Made by a program: the position numbers and the translations under genes
In this document: piece after piece, positions 18,901-26,500 of the stretch
How the letters are laid out: every line of letters starts with the position of its first letter
How positions within the stretch are numbered: the first letter of the stretch is position 1
The notes under the pieces: generated by a model
The model's database searches: none
Told to the model about the DNA's origin: nothing
What the model saw: the letters and a program-made list of their open reading frames with translations, nothing else
Origin: a virus
DNA length: 64,000 bases
Virus record (IMG/VR): IMGVR_UViG_3300024252_000004
Location: 1-64,000 of that record
Strand: one strand, 5' to 3'

Positions 18901-19110
18901 GTTGAGGACGTAAACACACAGGGTGTTATAACTTCCAGGGTTGTAGGTTTGCTTAGCGCACTTGCAACACAAGGACTTATCAGCAGCTTCGAGAATGTCA
19001 GAGTAGAAAGAGATAAGGTTGACCCAAGGCAGTGGAACGTGTTCCTCAGATTTGCTCCGGTCTTCCCAATCAACTTCGTCTTCATCGACATCGAAGTTGG
19101 CGTTAGCTAA
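15901..19110 (+). CDS. Tail sheath protein (contractile), extra-large
   Basis: A 1069-residue protein. The C-terminal 250 residues carry the sheath core: a YFWPDRIVRN stretch, an IDGFYIGAAAAGWFSSQQN helix, a glycine-rich loop, IIFIRDRVKEVLRQGLQ, and a final beta strand pair ending DIEVGVS. The N-terminal part begins with the glycine- and proline-rich start typical of phage sheaths. Between them lie several hundred extra residues of beta-rich, Asp/Thr-rich domains, making the protein longer than the usual 400-700 residues. The sheath contracts around the tube to drive it through the host envelope. It is followed 11 bases later by the tube gene. Confidence 0.9.
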   Translation: MPNFPGQSGYQTPKVIARDRVVSRGVSIPGGLRLPCIVGEGLKEEIIVASAVGGGADGSSDCSPTGSGEGKFFELGVETVVSGRTELRLNGTLLYGTEDEIDANGFSKEFDYRVDPDTGCLELQGASIGDQDGKSYSASSLSTGTGVIIDGTCGTFDLVSVVDDSAPAERWTVRCVSVIRDSNGDPVPGKAKFTLTGSLSGQLRDESGGAILFDSDYKTGTAGAVSGTDDICADSFIVADSSDFEVGSAVLNAGDDSTGTTDTFEFLGDLVTQGQALPGDSLCIDGYIGIEIDEIEYDTSTGITTLTLETDSLSTGALGIDWEIRANDLFIDDDSVAHNGVTGAPATAGEFAASDIGKVLMICSGDSVGKYEITSITSSRRIRVAQFGDLTAGFPAMADDDADGLAETGLTWHLLQDNGILLFAIDEGTVPYAVGDKFFIDVDSRVLAAGDELEARYVSTLDLNDPEFFTSANELVAKHGTPSLTNTVSLAAQMAFENGAPGVWAVQAAPALPARTSQTLVEERDSNGDGGFNACGGNADDCEIDDLKFIIPRPLEGLKNAKPDGDTQVNIFVVRDDEETQIFPNKVSFYNSQFDSSVGQNTFITSSDYTFSYTVVNTDTEIIAQGYDGALTSADGTFSTDEVDFDAEHVGAIIVVQAVEDVDGVVYTTADDISTYLFGNTSTGVELIVKSIEDDNTVDVLGNDDDETAIIANGYDIQFFIKDESDTTNTSAALMLHKDLVDSGTLQDGDGLRISYIDELDADFYDVNWFEALESLEAIDCQIVVPVPTQNKSGIFRATVNHVETMSSIAIQKERVALIGAMQGVTADALIGNEEVAVEDIGVLEGIQGDDAEEVLDGNTEDLVNYKLSDNFTTKRAMYFWPDRIVRNVAGTNTYIDGFYIGAAAAGWFSSQQNVAIPLTNKELSGFSILRDKKLKPLTMNQLGGVGATILQPITGGGKVINGRTTSQSGFIEDEEISIIFIRDRVKEVLRQGLQSFIGTVEDVNTQGVITSRVVGLLSALATQGLISSFENVRVERDKVDPRQWNVFLRFAPVFPINFVFIDIEVGVS

Positions 19111-19121
19111 GGAGAATATAA

Positions 19122-19730
19122 ATGGCTACATATCCAAAATCAGGTAGCATTCTTGACAGCACCGTACATACCTCACTATCAACTCAGATAGTGATCATGG
19201 TTAACAATGAACCTGTAGGTGCGGTACAGTCTTTACAGATTGAGCAGAACAGACAGACTGTCCGCGTAGGCGAAGTTGGTTTCGATGGCACAATCGAGAT
19301 CGTCCCGAATGCCAAAACTGAAATCACACTTCAGATCGAAAGAATCGTTTATGATGGCTTGAGCATTACGGAGTCCTTTTCAAGAGGCTTCCAGAATATT
19401 CAGGCTCAGAGGATCCCATTCGACATTGTAGTAATCGATCAGTTCAGCGGAACCGGTAACGATGCTACTATCACAACATTCGTTAATTGTTGGTTTGAAT
19501 CATTGAGCAAGCCATACAGGGCTGAGCAATATATCATTACTGAGAACTGCCGTGTCGCTGTAGAAACAATTCATACACTCAGAGGCGGAGAAGCAGTTGC
19601 GCTCAGTCAGGGTGTAGGTGGCGGTAGGCAGCTTGCCGGTACACAGTTTGATGACATTGAGCTTGCGGCTGACTCTGGTTCCAGAAGAGGTTCTCTCGAC
19701 TTCCCAGGTCTAATCTCCGCATCCTTCTAA
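19122..19730 (+). CDS. Tail tube protein
   Basis: A 202-residue protein with the beta-barrel pattern of myovirus tube proteins: VNNEPVGAVQSLQIEQNRQ, then EVGFDGTIEIVP and an ITLQIERIVYDG strand, with the two-cysteine segment (NCWFESLS, ENCRVAVE) near residues 126-150. It is the length usual for gp19-like tubes and directly follows the sheath, as in most contractile tails. The C-terminus is glycine-rich. A ribosome site AAGGAGA lies at 19110-19116. The tube forms the inner conduit polymerised on the baseplate to the length set by the tape measure. Confidence 0.88.
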   Translation: MATYPKSGSILDSTVHTSLSTQIVIMVNNEPVGAVQSLQIEQNRQTVRVGEVGFDGTIEIVPNAKTEITLQIERIVYDGLSITESFSRGFQNIQAQRIPFDIVVIDQFSGTGNDATITTFVNCWFESLSKPYRAEQYIITENCRVAVETIHTLRGGEAVALSQGVGGGRQLAGTQFDDIELAADSGSRRGSLDFPGLISASF

Positions 19731-19755
19731 ATACAATCAATAACTAATTCAGTTT

Positions 19756-19787
19756 AAAAAGCGATACCTTAATTGGTATCGTTTTTT
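19756..19787 (+). terminator. Rho-independent terminator after the tail tube gene
   Basis: The inverted repeat CGATACC (19762-19768) and GGTATCG (19775-19781) has a six-base TTAATT loop and is followed by six T at 19782-19787. A run of A before the stem can pair with the T tract, extending the stem. This is a textbook intrinsic terminator shape. It separates the sheath-tube genes from the chaperone and tape measure genes and would limit read-through from strongly expressed genes. Confidence 0.85.
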
Positions 19788-19841
19788 ATCTGTCTTAATG
19801 GTAAAATGTAAACTGAACTATCTTATGCATAAGGAGTTGTG

Positions 19842-20423
19842 ATGAGTAAAAAAGTTGGGTCTGACCACCCTATGGCTGGCGGCAGAAGAAGAGGGCGTGG
19901 AGCCAAAGATGAAGCACCCGAAGAAGAGGAGTTAGCTCCCGCTAACCTTACTGGTGCTACCGCCAAGATGCAAGAGCTTATGGACTCCGAGTCTGTAGGT
20001 AATAAACCTCTAAAGGATTTCAAGCCAAGAGAATTGATGGACCTGAAAGATTTGGTCTTCTTGGGAAGGAATACTGCCGAAGTTGAGATTGGCGGATATA
20101 AGTTTAAAATTGCCACACTGACAAACTCTGAGAAAAGAGTTGTGATCAGAGAGCTTGCGAGCCGTGGAAAAGAAATGGCATCTTATGTTCAGGCATGCAC
20201 GTTGGCTATGTCCATACAGAGTATCAACGATGTCCCATTGAAAGATATCTATGAAGGGGGCGAAGACAGGGAGTATACAGATTACGAGAACTGCCTTCTT
20301 TATGTTGACACATGGCAATCAATACTTGTCAACAAACTGTTCCTTGAATATGAGAAGTTAAACTCCGGGTCTGAAGGGATATTTTCCGATGATCCCGAAG
20401 GTGAGGACAAACTAAAAAAATAA
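19842..20423 (+). CDS. Tail assembly chaperone, G-type short product
   Basis: A 193-residue protein (ATG at 19842; AAGGAG at 19831-19836 favours it over the in-frame GTG three bases upstream). Residues 1-35 are basic then acidic and probably disordered; the rest is helical and mixed alpha-beta (GGYKFKIATLTNSEKRVVIR; helices around YVQACTLAMSIQSIND). It lies between the tube gene and the tape measure gene, the place of lambda gpG-like chaperones. It ends in a run of seven A before its TAA, the frameshift site. The short product coats the tape measure during tail assembly in known systems. Confidence 0.75.
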   Translation: MSKKVGSDHPMAGGRRRGRGAKDEAPEEEELAPANLTGATAKMQELMDSESVGNKPLKDFKPRELMDLKDLVFLGRNTAEVEIGGYKFKIATLTNSEKRVVIRELASRGKEMASYVQACTLAMSIQSINDVPLKDIYEGGEDREYTDYENCLLYVDTWQSILVNKLFLEYEKLNSGSEGIFSDDPEGEDKLKK

Positions 20424-20857
20424 CGCAGGAGTCCGTAAGCAGGCTCCGCTTTAAACTATGCAAGATGTGGCAATGCACTGTTGACGATCCTGTGTTCGAA
20501 AATATTAATGGGGCTCAGTGGCGCTGGTATGCTCACATGATAGCTGCGGAAGAAGAAGAGACATTTAAGGGACAACTTGACTTGGTCGAATACCTCGCAT
20601 CCTTTACGAATGCTGATGGTGTGCGCAAAGTCAGAGACTACAGAGAAAGAAAAGAGAACCCACACCTTGATGAAGAACTTAAGGATGCTGTTGAGAGTGG
20701 CGACTACAAGGAGAATCCATTACTTAAGGCTCTACAGAAGATCAGAGAAAATGCTAATTTAACTGATAATGATGTAGAAAGTATGAGGCCCGCTAAAGTC
20801 AGAAGAGTTAAGGCTCCGATTGACTTAGATGAGTTGGCTAAAAAAACAAGGATTTGA
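19842..20857 (+). CDS. Tail assembly chaperone, GT-type frameshift product (join 19842-20420, 20420-20857)
   Basis: The frameshifted product has about 193 residues from the zero frame and 145 from the -1 frame, about 338 in all. The extension begins ITQESVSRLRFKLCKMWQ and includes ENINGAQWRWYAHMI, a pattern I recall from T-type extensions of myophage tail chaperones, then charged helices. The downstream frame has an ATG at 20465 but no Shine-Dalgarno sequence before it, and the protein pattern continues upstream of it, so independent initiation is unlikely. In known systems the fused form binds the tape measure and recruits tube subunits; the ratio is set by slip frequency. Confidence 0.8.
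20414..20420 (+). promoter_or_regulatory. Programmed -1 frameshift site A AAA AAA
   Basis: Seven A read as AAA AAA in the zero frame, immediately followed by the TAA of the short chaperone gene (20421-20423). A slip of one base backwards continues as ATA ACG CAG into an open frame that runs without a stop to 20857. GGAGT (20428-20432) can pair with GCTCC (20443-20447) as a weak downstream stem. The site sits at the place of the lambda G/GT frameshift, ahead of the tape measure gene. Confidence 0.85.
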
Positions 20858-20863
20858 TTCTAA

Positions 20864-22675
20864 ATGAGTATTGACGGAACAAGAGCGGGGTTCGAAGGGG
20901 TAGCTGCTGCTGCCGGTCGCACCGAAGATGCAATAACACAACTGACAGAGTCTATGGTTACTGGTGGTAGGCAGTTCGAACTTATGCTCGGTGCTGCAAA
21001 CTCAATGGTCGATGGGTTTGCCTCTGTTGGAACCGCAATTCAGGGAATTACTAATGGCGTGCCTGGGCTTGAGCTTCTTGGTGGTGTAATTGGTTACGGC
21101 AGTAATGCTATGGATGCTCTTGCTAAAAGTGTCACTGCCCTTATGGATACATATTATCAAGGGATGGGAGCCTTAGACGCTCTGAGTGCTGGACACAGAG
21201 CTCTCTATGGCGACATCTATGATGTAGGTACTCAATTCGGCAAAACTTTTGATGAGGCTCGTAGGTACGGTCAAAACATTAAGATGGTCGCAGCATCAAT
21301 TATTGGTGCTGATTTTGGTTGGCTCAAGGAGGAAAACCTTGTCGAGACTGCCAAGGCTCTTGCCGGTAACAGGGTAAGCCTTGATAGATTTGGAGATTCA
21401 ATCATTTCTTCTGCTGGAAAAATGGATCTTTTAACCGCAGCAACACTACAGGCTGGAGCTTCTGGTCTTGAGACGGCAGACTATTTCCAAACACTTTCTC
21501 AGGCTATGATTCGACAGGGTCTTGAATCGCAAGAAGCAATGGAACAGTTGGCTGGGTTCAAGGATACAGCGGAAGCAACAGGTCTCTCTGTCAAATCAAT
21601 CTCCGATGCACTTTCGAACCTTGGAAATACATTTTCTAAGATTGGACTCGCAGCAGACTTCGGCCGACCACTGGTAAAGAGCTTTGGTGATACGATTAGC
21701 GACATGGGGCTCGGTATTGAAAATGCAACTGAGCTTGCAGCAACTCTTTCAAACTCATTAGGAGCATTAGCTACCGATTACTCAACCATGTATGTGACTG
21801 CTCAAAGAGGAAATCTCGGAAGCATGATGGGTGGTGGAGCATTGGGCGCAGGCATTCAATTCCAAGCTCAGTTACTTGAAGCTGAAGGTGACCCGCAAGC
21901 ACAAGCCAAACTCGGTGGAGAAATGGCGACAGCACTGAGGGATACGATTGCCTCATTTGCTGGTGGAGATATCACTACGGTCCAAGAGGCTGCATCTAAT
22001 CCTGCACTCGAAGCTCAGTTCTATACTCAGCAGAGAATGTTGCAGCAGATGTACAACTTAGATGACCAAACAGCAATCAGAACATTAGACCTTCTTGATA
22101 GAATGGGCAAGGCAACCGAGTCTGGAAACTCAGACCTTGCACAAAGTCTTGGCGAAGACCTAACAGATATGATCACTAAGAATGATGAGACAATGGATCT
22201 ACAGGAAAAGGCAAACGCCTTCCTATCCGGTTTACTCTCAGAGGCTATGTCCACTAACGAAGCTCTTTTCTTTATTGGAAGAGAGACGCTGGGCGAAGCT
22301 GCCCTTTCAGAGATGAATGACGGTATGCGCGGGGGCCTTGATAAATTGCAAGAGGTTATGGGTGAGCATAGATCTGCTGCTGAAGATTCAATCAAAGCTG
22401 CAAGGAATGGGGACAATTCCCTTAAGGATCATATCAGTTCTATTTTCGGAGAAGCCTTCGGAACATCTGATGATCCAAAAGATGGAAAGGAAAATCCTTT
22501 AGGTGGAATCTCCAAGTATGATGAAATGATGTCGAATATTGATGCAATGATTCAAGATAATATTCTGACCAATTCTGCGGTTAGACAATTTATGAGTTTG
22601 GTCGGAGGAAACACTGCGACCGTAGATGCATCACCAAGTACAGGCCCAGGAACCGCTGGCGCCAAAGCAAACTAA
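20864..22675 (+). CDS. Tape measure protein
   Basis: A 603-residue, mostly helical protein rich in Ala, Gly, Ser and Met, following the frameshifted chaperones. Residues about 40-115 contain hydrophobic glycine-rich segments (GLELLGGVIGYGSNAMDAL), the rest alternates amphipathic helices, and a second glycine/methionine-rich part (GSMMGGGALGAGIQFQAQL) lies near residue 325. The tape measure fills the tube, sets its length and is ejected with the DNA. At roughly 0.15 nm per residue, 603 residues would correspond to a tail of about 90 nm, which is short beside the very large baseplate genes. The start has only a distant AAGGA site. Confidence 0.78.
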   Translation: MSIDGTRAGFEGVAAAAGRTEDAITQLTESMVTGGRQFELMLGAANSMVDGFASVGTAIQGITNGVPGLELLGGVIGYGSNAMDALAKSVTALMDTYYQGMGALDALSAGHRALYGDIYDVGTQFGKTFDEARRYGQNIKMVAASIIGADFGWLKEENLVETAKALAGNRVSLDRFGDSIISSAGKMDLLTAATLQAGASGLETADYFQTLSQAMIRQGLESQEAMEQLAGFKDTAEATGLSVKSISDALSNLGNTFSKIGLAADFGRPLVKSFGDTISDMGLGIENATELAATLSNSLGALATDYSTMYVTAQRGNLGSMMGGGALGAGIQFQAQLLEAEGDPQAQAKLGGEMATALRDTIASFAGGDITTVQEAASNPALEAQFYTQQRMLQQMYNLDDQTAIRTLDLLDRMGKATESGNSDLAQSLGEDLTDMITKNDETMDLQEKANAFLSGLLSEAMSTNEALFFIGRETLGEAALSEMNDGMRGGLDKLQEVMGEHRSAAEDSIKAARNGDNSLKDHISSIFGEAFGTSDDPKDGKENPLGGISKYDEMMSNIDAMIQDNILTNSAVRQFMSLVGGNTATVDASPSTGPGTAGAKAN

Positions 22676-22684
22676 GGGGATACA

Positions 22685-23584
22685 ATGGCAAAAAGAAATG
22701 TAATGCGATTTATCGTGCCGGTGGATTTGGATAGCCTTAGTTCATTCAACGTCTCAGCACGAGCAGTTATACCATTCTATGTAAACCCTGAGAACATTCA
22801 GATTCAGGATACAAAGCTGATTCAGAAGACACTAACGAAAGGTGGCTTTTCTGTTCAGTATTGGGGAGAGGACTTGTCCACCATGAGTGTCAGTGGCACA
22901 ACTGGATCAGGCGGTATCGAGGCTGCTTATTTGTTAAGAGACGTATATAGGCACGAGCAAATTCAAATGAATGGAATTATACTGGAGCGGATTAAGGAGG
23001 CTCAGATAGCCGCAGTCGCTGCATCAGCCAATGCAGAAGCATCTCCGGATACAGCTTACAATCTCATTGACCAATTAACTGGTGGAGCGGTGTCTCAAGT
23101 TGTTGATGGATTCAACTCTGTTATCGATGCAGTAAGCAACTCTTATTCGACAGAGGATCCTTCAATCGAAAAGATATACTTAACCCCAACAGCGGCAGCA
23201 TTTGCTACATCTATTGACCTTTACTTTGGTGGAGAAAGGTATAGAGGTTACTTCGAAAACTTTTCTATTACAGAGAATGCTCAGTCTCCTGGTATAATAA
23301 ACTATCAGTTCAGCTTTGTCATCACACGTAGGTGGGGTACAAGAAAGAACTATATGCCATGGCACAGAAGTCCCAGAGATATTGCTGGTAAACCTGTGCC
23401 TGCATCACCACCATCACAAGGTGCTGCTGTCGAAGAACTTTCTTTTCAAACAAGAGCAACTCAGCAAAGTCTAACTAACCCAGACCTTAGAAGCGAAAAA
23501 GATTCGCTTAACGAATTTGTTTCAGATGAAATTGTTCCCGAAGTAAACGCAGTACCGATCAACAGATCGGACAGTACTAAATGA
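22685..23584 (+). CDS. Distal tail / baseplate hub-proximal protein
   Basis: A 299-residue protein. Residues about 30-110 read FYVNPENIQIQDTKLI, then TKGGFSVQYWGEDL and a glycine-rich strand, then LLRDVYRHEQIQ; residues about 175-225 have a beta strand set ending KNYMPWHR. This pattern occurs in a family of myophage tail proteins encoded between the tape measure and the hub, known to me only as structural. The last 75 residues are polar and probably disordered. The stop overlaps the hub gene start (ATGA), suggesting the two proteins are made and assembled together. Confidence 0.6.
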   Translation: MAKRNVMRFIVPVDLDSLSSFNVSARAVIPFYVNPENIQIQDTKLIQKTLTKGGFSVQYWGEDLSTMSVSGTTGSGGIEAAYLLRDVYRHEQIQMNGIILERIKEAQIAAVAASANAEASPDTAYNLIDQLTGGAVSQVVDGFNSVIDAVSNSYSTEDPSIEKIYLTPTAAAFATSIDLYFGGERYRGYFENFSITENAQSPGIINYQFSFVITRRWGTRKNYMPWHRSPRDIAGKPVPASPPSQGAAVEELSFQTRATQQSLTNPDLRSEKDSLNEFVSDEIVPEVNAVPINRSDSTK

Positions 23585-26500
23585 GTTTCAACTTATCATT
23601 AAACAAAAGCATCGAGAATATTCTAACGGGAGCCCTATCTGGAAAGTATCCAGTAGTGGGTCGAGGTTTGCGTATTGATCTCGGTGAGTCTGCCGTAACC
23701 GCGACACAACCTGCATCAAGAAACATCGTAGTGCAAGAGCCTCAGGCATCTATCATTATAAAGAAGAAAGAGTTCTCGAACTTCAAACACCTTAATGATT
23801 TGCAGTGGCTTGACAGAACAGAGAAAATGTATCTCCGCACAGTCAAAGCTCTCTTTGCATATAAGTGTGCTCAGATTAGAGCCTATGAAGCATTGACAAA
23901 ATTTGAACAAGTTTTCGCCACAGATCACGAGGTCCCTCTTGAGATTTTCTCAGACATCCTCAGCACTGCCAAGTTCTTTGAGACCACAGACCCTAATGCT
24001 TTCATCACGAATTTCGAAGCAGCAACCCTATTTCAGAATGCCCTCACCAACTCGTTTCCTGCTAAGGAATATAACGACGTTAGAGATGATATCCTTAAGA
24101 TCGCAAAGCGAGGAGCCTTCCAGTCTTCACTTCCATTTACGACTTGGATTGTAGACCCTGACAATATTGAGAATTTTGGCACCGGGCCGGGAACTGGATC
24201 AATGGAACTTGGCACATTCACCAACTTCTCCACCTCCTGTGACCTTAATGCATCACCATCGAGTGCTTCTGTTTATATGGAAGACCCATATAGGATCACA
24301 CACATAACCGAATCAGAGATTGAACTTGCGATTGAAGAGGCGCTCTATGGTACCCTTGGAATCATCAATGAGATCGGAATGGGTACGATTGATTTAGCAA
24401 CTTTTGATGCCAAAAGTGTTGTGGGTGCTGCGTTTGAAATAGCCGGAGGTCCGCTGGATACTGGCATCGACACAGACTACATTAGAAATCAGTTAAGATA
24501 TAATTACATGGGCAAACCATTCATCAATGCTGGCGATGCTATCAGCGTATTCATTAGAGGAAATAAAACTCTTCAGGATTATGATGATGGGCACCTCTTT
24601 AATGAAGATTTGCTTGCTATCGATGAAACGATTCTTGAGGCGGAGAGGTACCTCTACACCGATAAGAAGATTAGCTTTGAGGATTACAAAAAGATTCGTT
24701 CTCTTCAAGAGAACTCTTTAGCTATGCAGCAGGTATATGGTGGAGTTGTTCTTAAAACCTCTCGCTCATTCTCCAGTGGATTCTGGTCTCTCAGCTTGGA
24801 ATGCGAAGACAACATGAAGTGGCTTGACTGGTCACGCTTTATGATTGAGCCTGCTCTACAGGATCCGCAGGGAATCCTCGAAGATCCATTAACTCCATAT
24901 GAGATTAGGACAGACGCATTAGGAATTCCTCTTGTTGGAGAGGGGCCTAAGCTTATTGATGAAAACGTTGAGCTTCTAAACTCTGGGCTATTGGCTTATG
25001 ATTCAGGCATCTTCAATGGGCAGTATGCCACAGAGACTAACCTGCTGCAAGGGCAATATAACCAGACCGGTTCTGCATCTGGAACTAAGATTATGCAGCA
25101 CGCTAATGGCTTTGTATATAGATGGAAGACCGGCATTATCACAGCTACCGCAGGAGCACTACTTAGAGATCCTTTGAATGAAAAAGATATCACCCTTAAA
25201 ATGTTGAATCAGACATATGGCCTGTCTGTAGCAGAAGATGTGCTTAACAATCTTGATGTTGCAAACGTGCTCAGCTTGCTCATTGTTGGGCAACCATACA
25301 ATGTAGAGTCCTTTATGGAGCAAGCATATCAAGCTCATAACATCAGCAAAGCTACGTCTGCGTCTTCACTGTCCCCGACCGATCCATTAACTTCAGTTAT
25401 CGATGTCATTAAAAGGCAGAACATTCGAATCGGTGGCTTCCGACCATACAGAATGATTACCTTGAGTCAAAGCTCTCTTGAGGAGACAGCTACGTCTAAC
25501 CTTATTAGAGGAGAACTCAATGAAAAAATTAAGCTCCTTAGGCAGAGGAAGATCGAACTCTCCACACTAATTGGAAGACTTAGAACTTCTGACTCTGAAG
25601 GTAACGCTGTTTTTATCAGGACAATGAACGAAGAACTTCAGGCTGTGCAGTTGGGTATTCAAGAACAAATCAAAATTGCAAACTCTACTACACTTGATAC
25701 AGCGGATCTTCTAACATCCAATTTCAACCTTCTTGGAAGGAATCGTGTGTTGCCACTGACTGGTAACTTCTCTGCGGATTATAATATCACCAGAGCGATG
25801 ATGATTGTTGGTGCAAGAAGAAGAATTGAAGACGTAAGGCTTAACCGTGACGACAACCTTTTCATTGTATCGGATCAGTACGAAGAGAACACAGACATCA
25901 GAGCTTACATCCTGAAACTCAGAGATTCAAATTACAGAATCTTCGATGGCAACTTCATCTCAATTCTTGAGAAGTGCCAACATGCAACCAAGTTCATTAA
26001 CTTTGAATTCTTCTGCAACCCGCAGGGGCATCTTGAGTTCCGTCCGCCACAGTGGAACAGGACTCCTCTATCTGTGCTTGAAAGATTATTCCAGATGAGC
26101 GAAGAGGAAGGCAGAACTGTCATTCCCCCATTCCTTACTCAAATGTTTGAGGATCGTTCATCCTCATTGAGAAGAGAAGTCCACGGACATAATATACAGA
26201 TTGTGCTCCTTTCGCTGCTGCTTGGCAGGTACCCTGATAGTTCTTTGATCCCTAACTTCAGAGACCCATCTCTTGTGACTATTTGGAAAAGAGGTAATGA
26301 GGCTATCACCAGAGCATACCTTAGATTCTTTGGTGTTAACCCTGAAGGTTTAGCATCCGGTGGAGATAAAAAGACTCTGCTTAGGGCAGGCTTCACAGCA
26401 ACGGTGCTTGGCGATCTCGTCAACACAGGCAATCAGTTAATTGGAGATGGACTATCTGTAAGCTTCGGAACCGGAGAAGATGGCGATACCATCAACGCAG

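Noticed and set aside
20465-20857. Separate gene starting at ATG 20465
   Set aside because: No Shine-Dalgarno sequence precedes it and the protein pattern extends upstream to the slip site, so it is treated as the frameshift extension.
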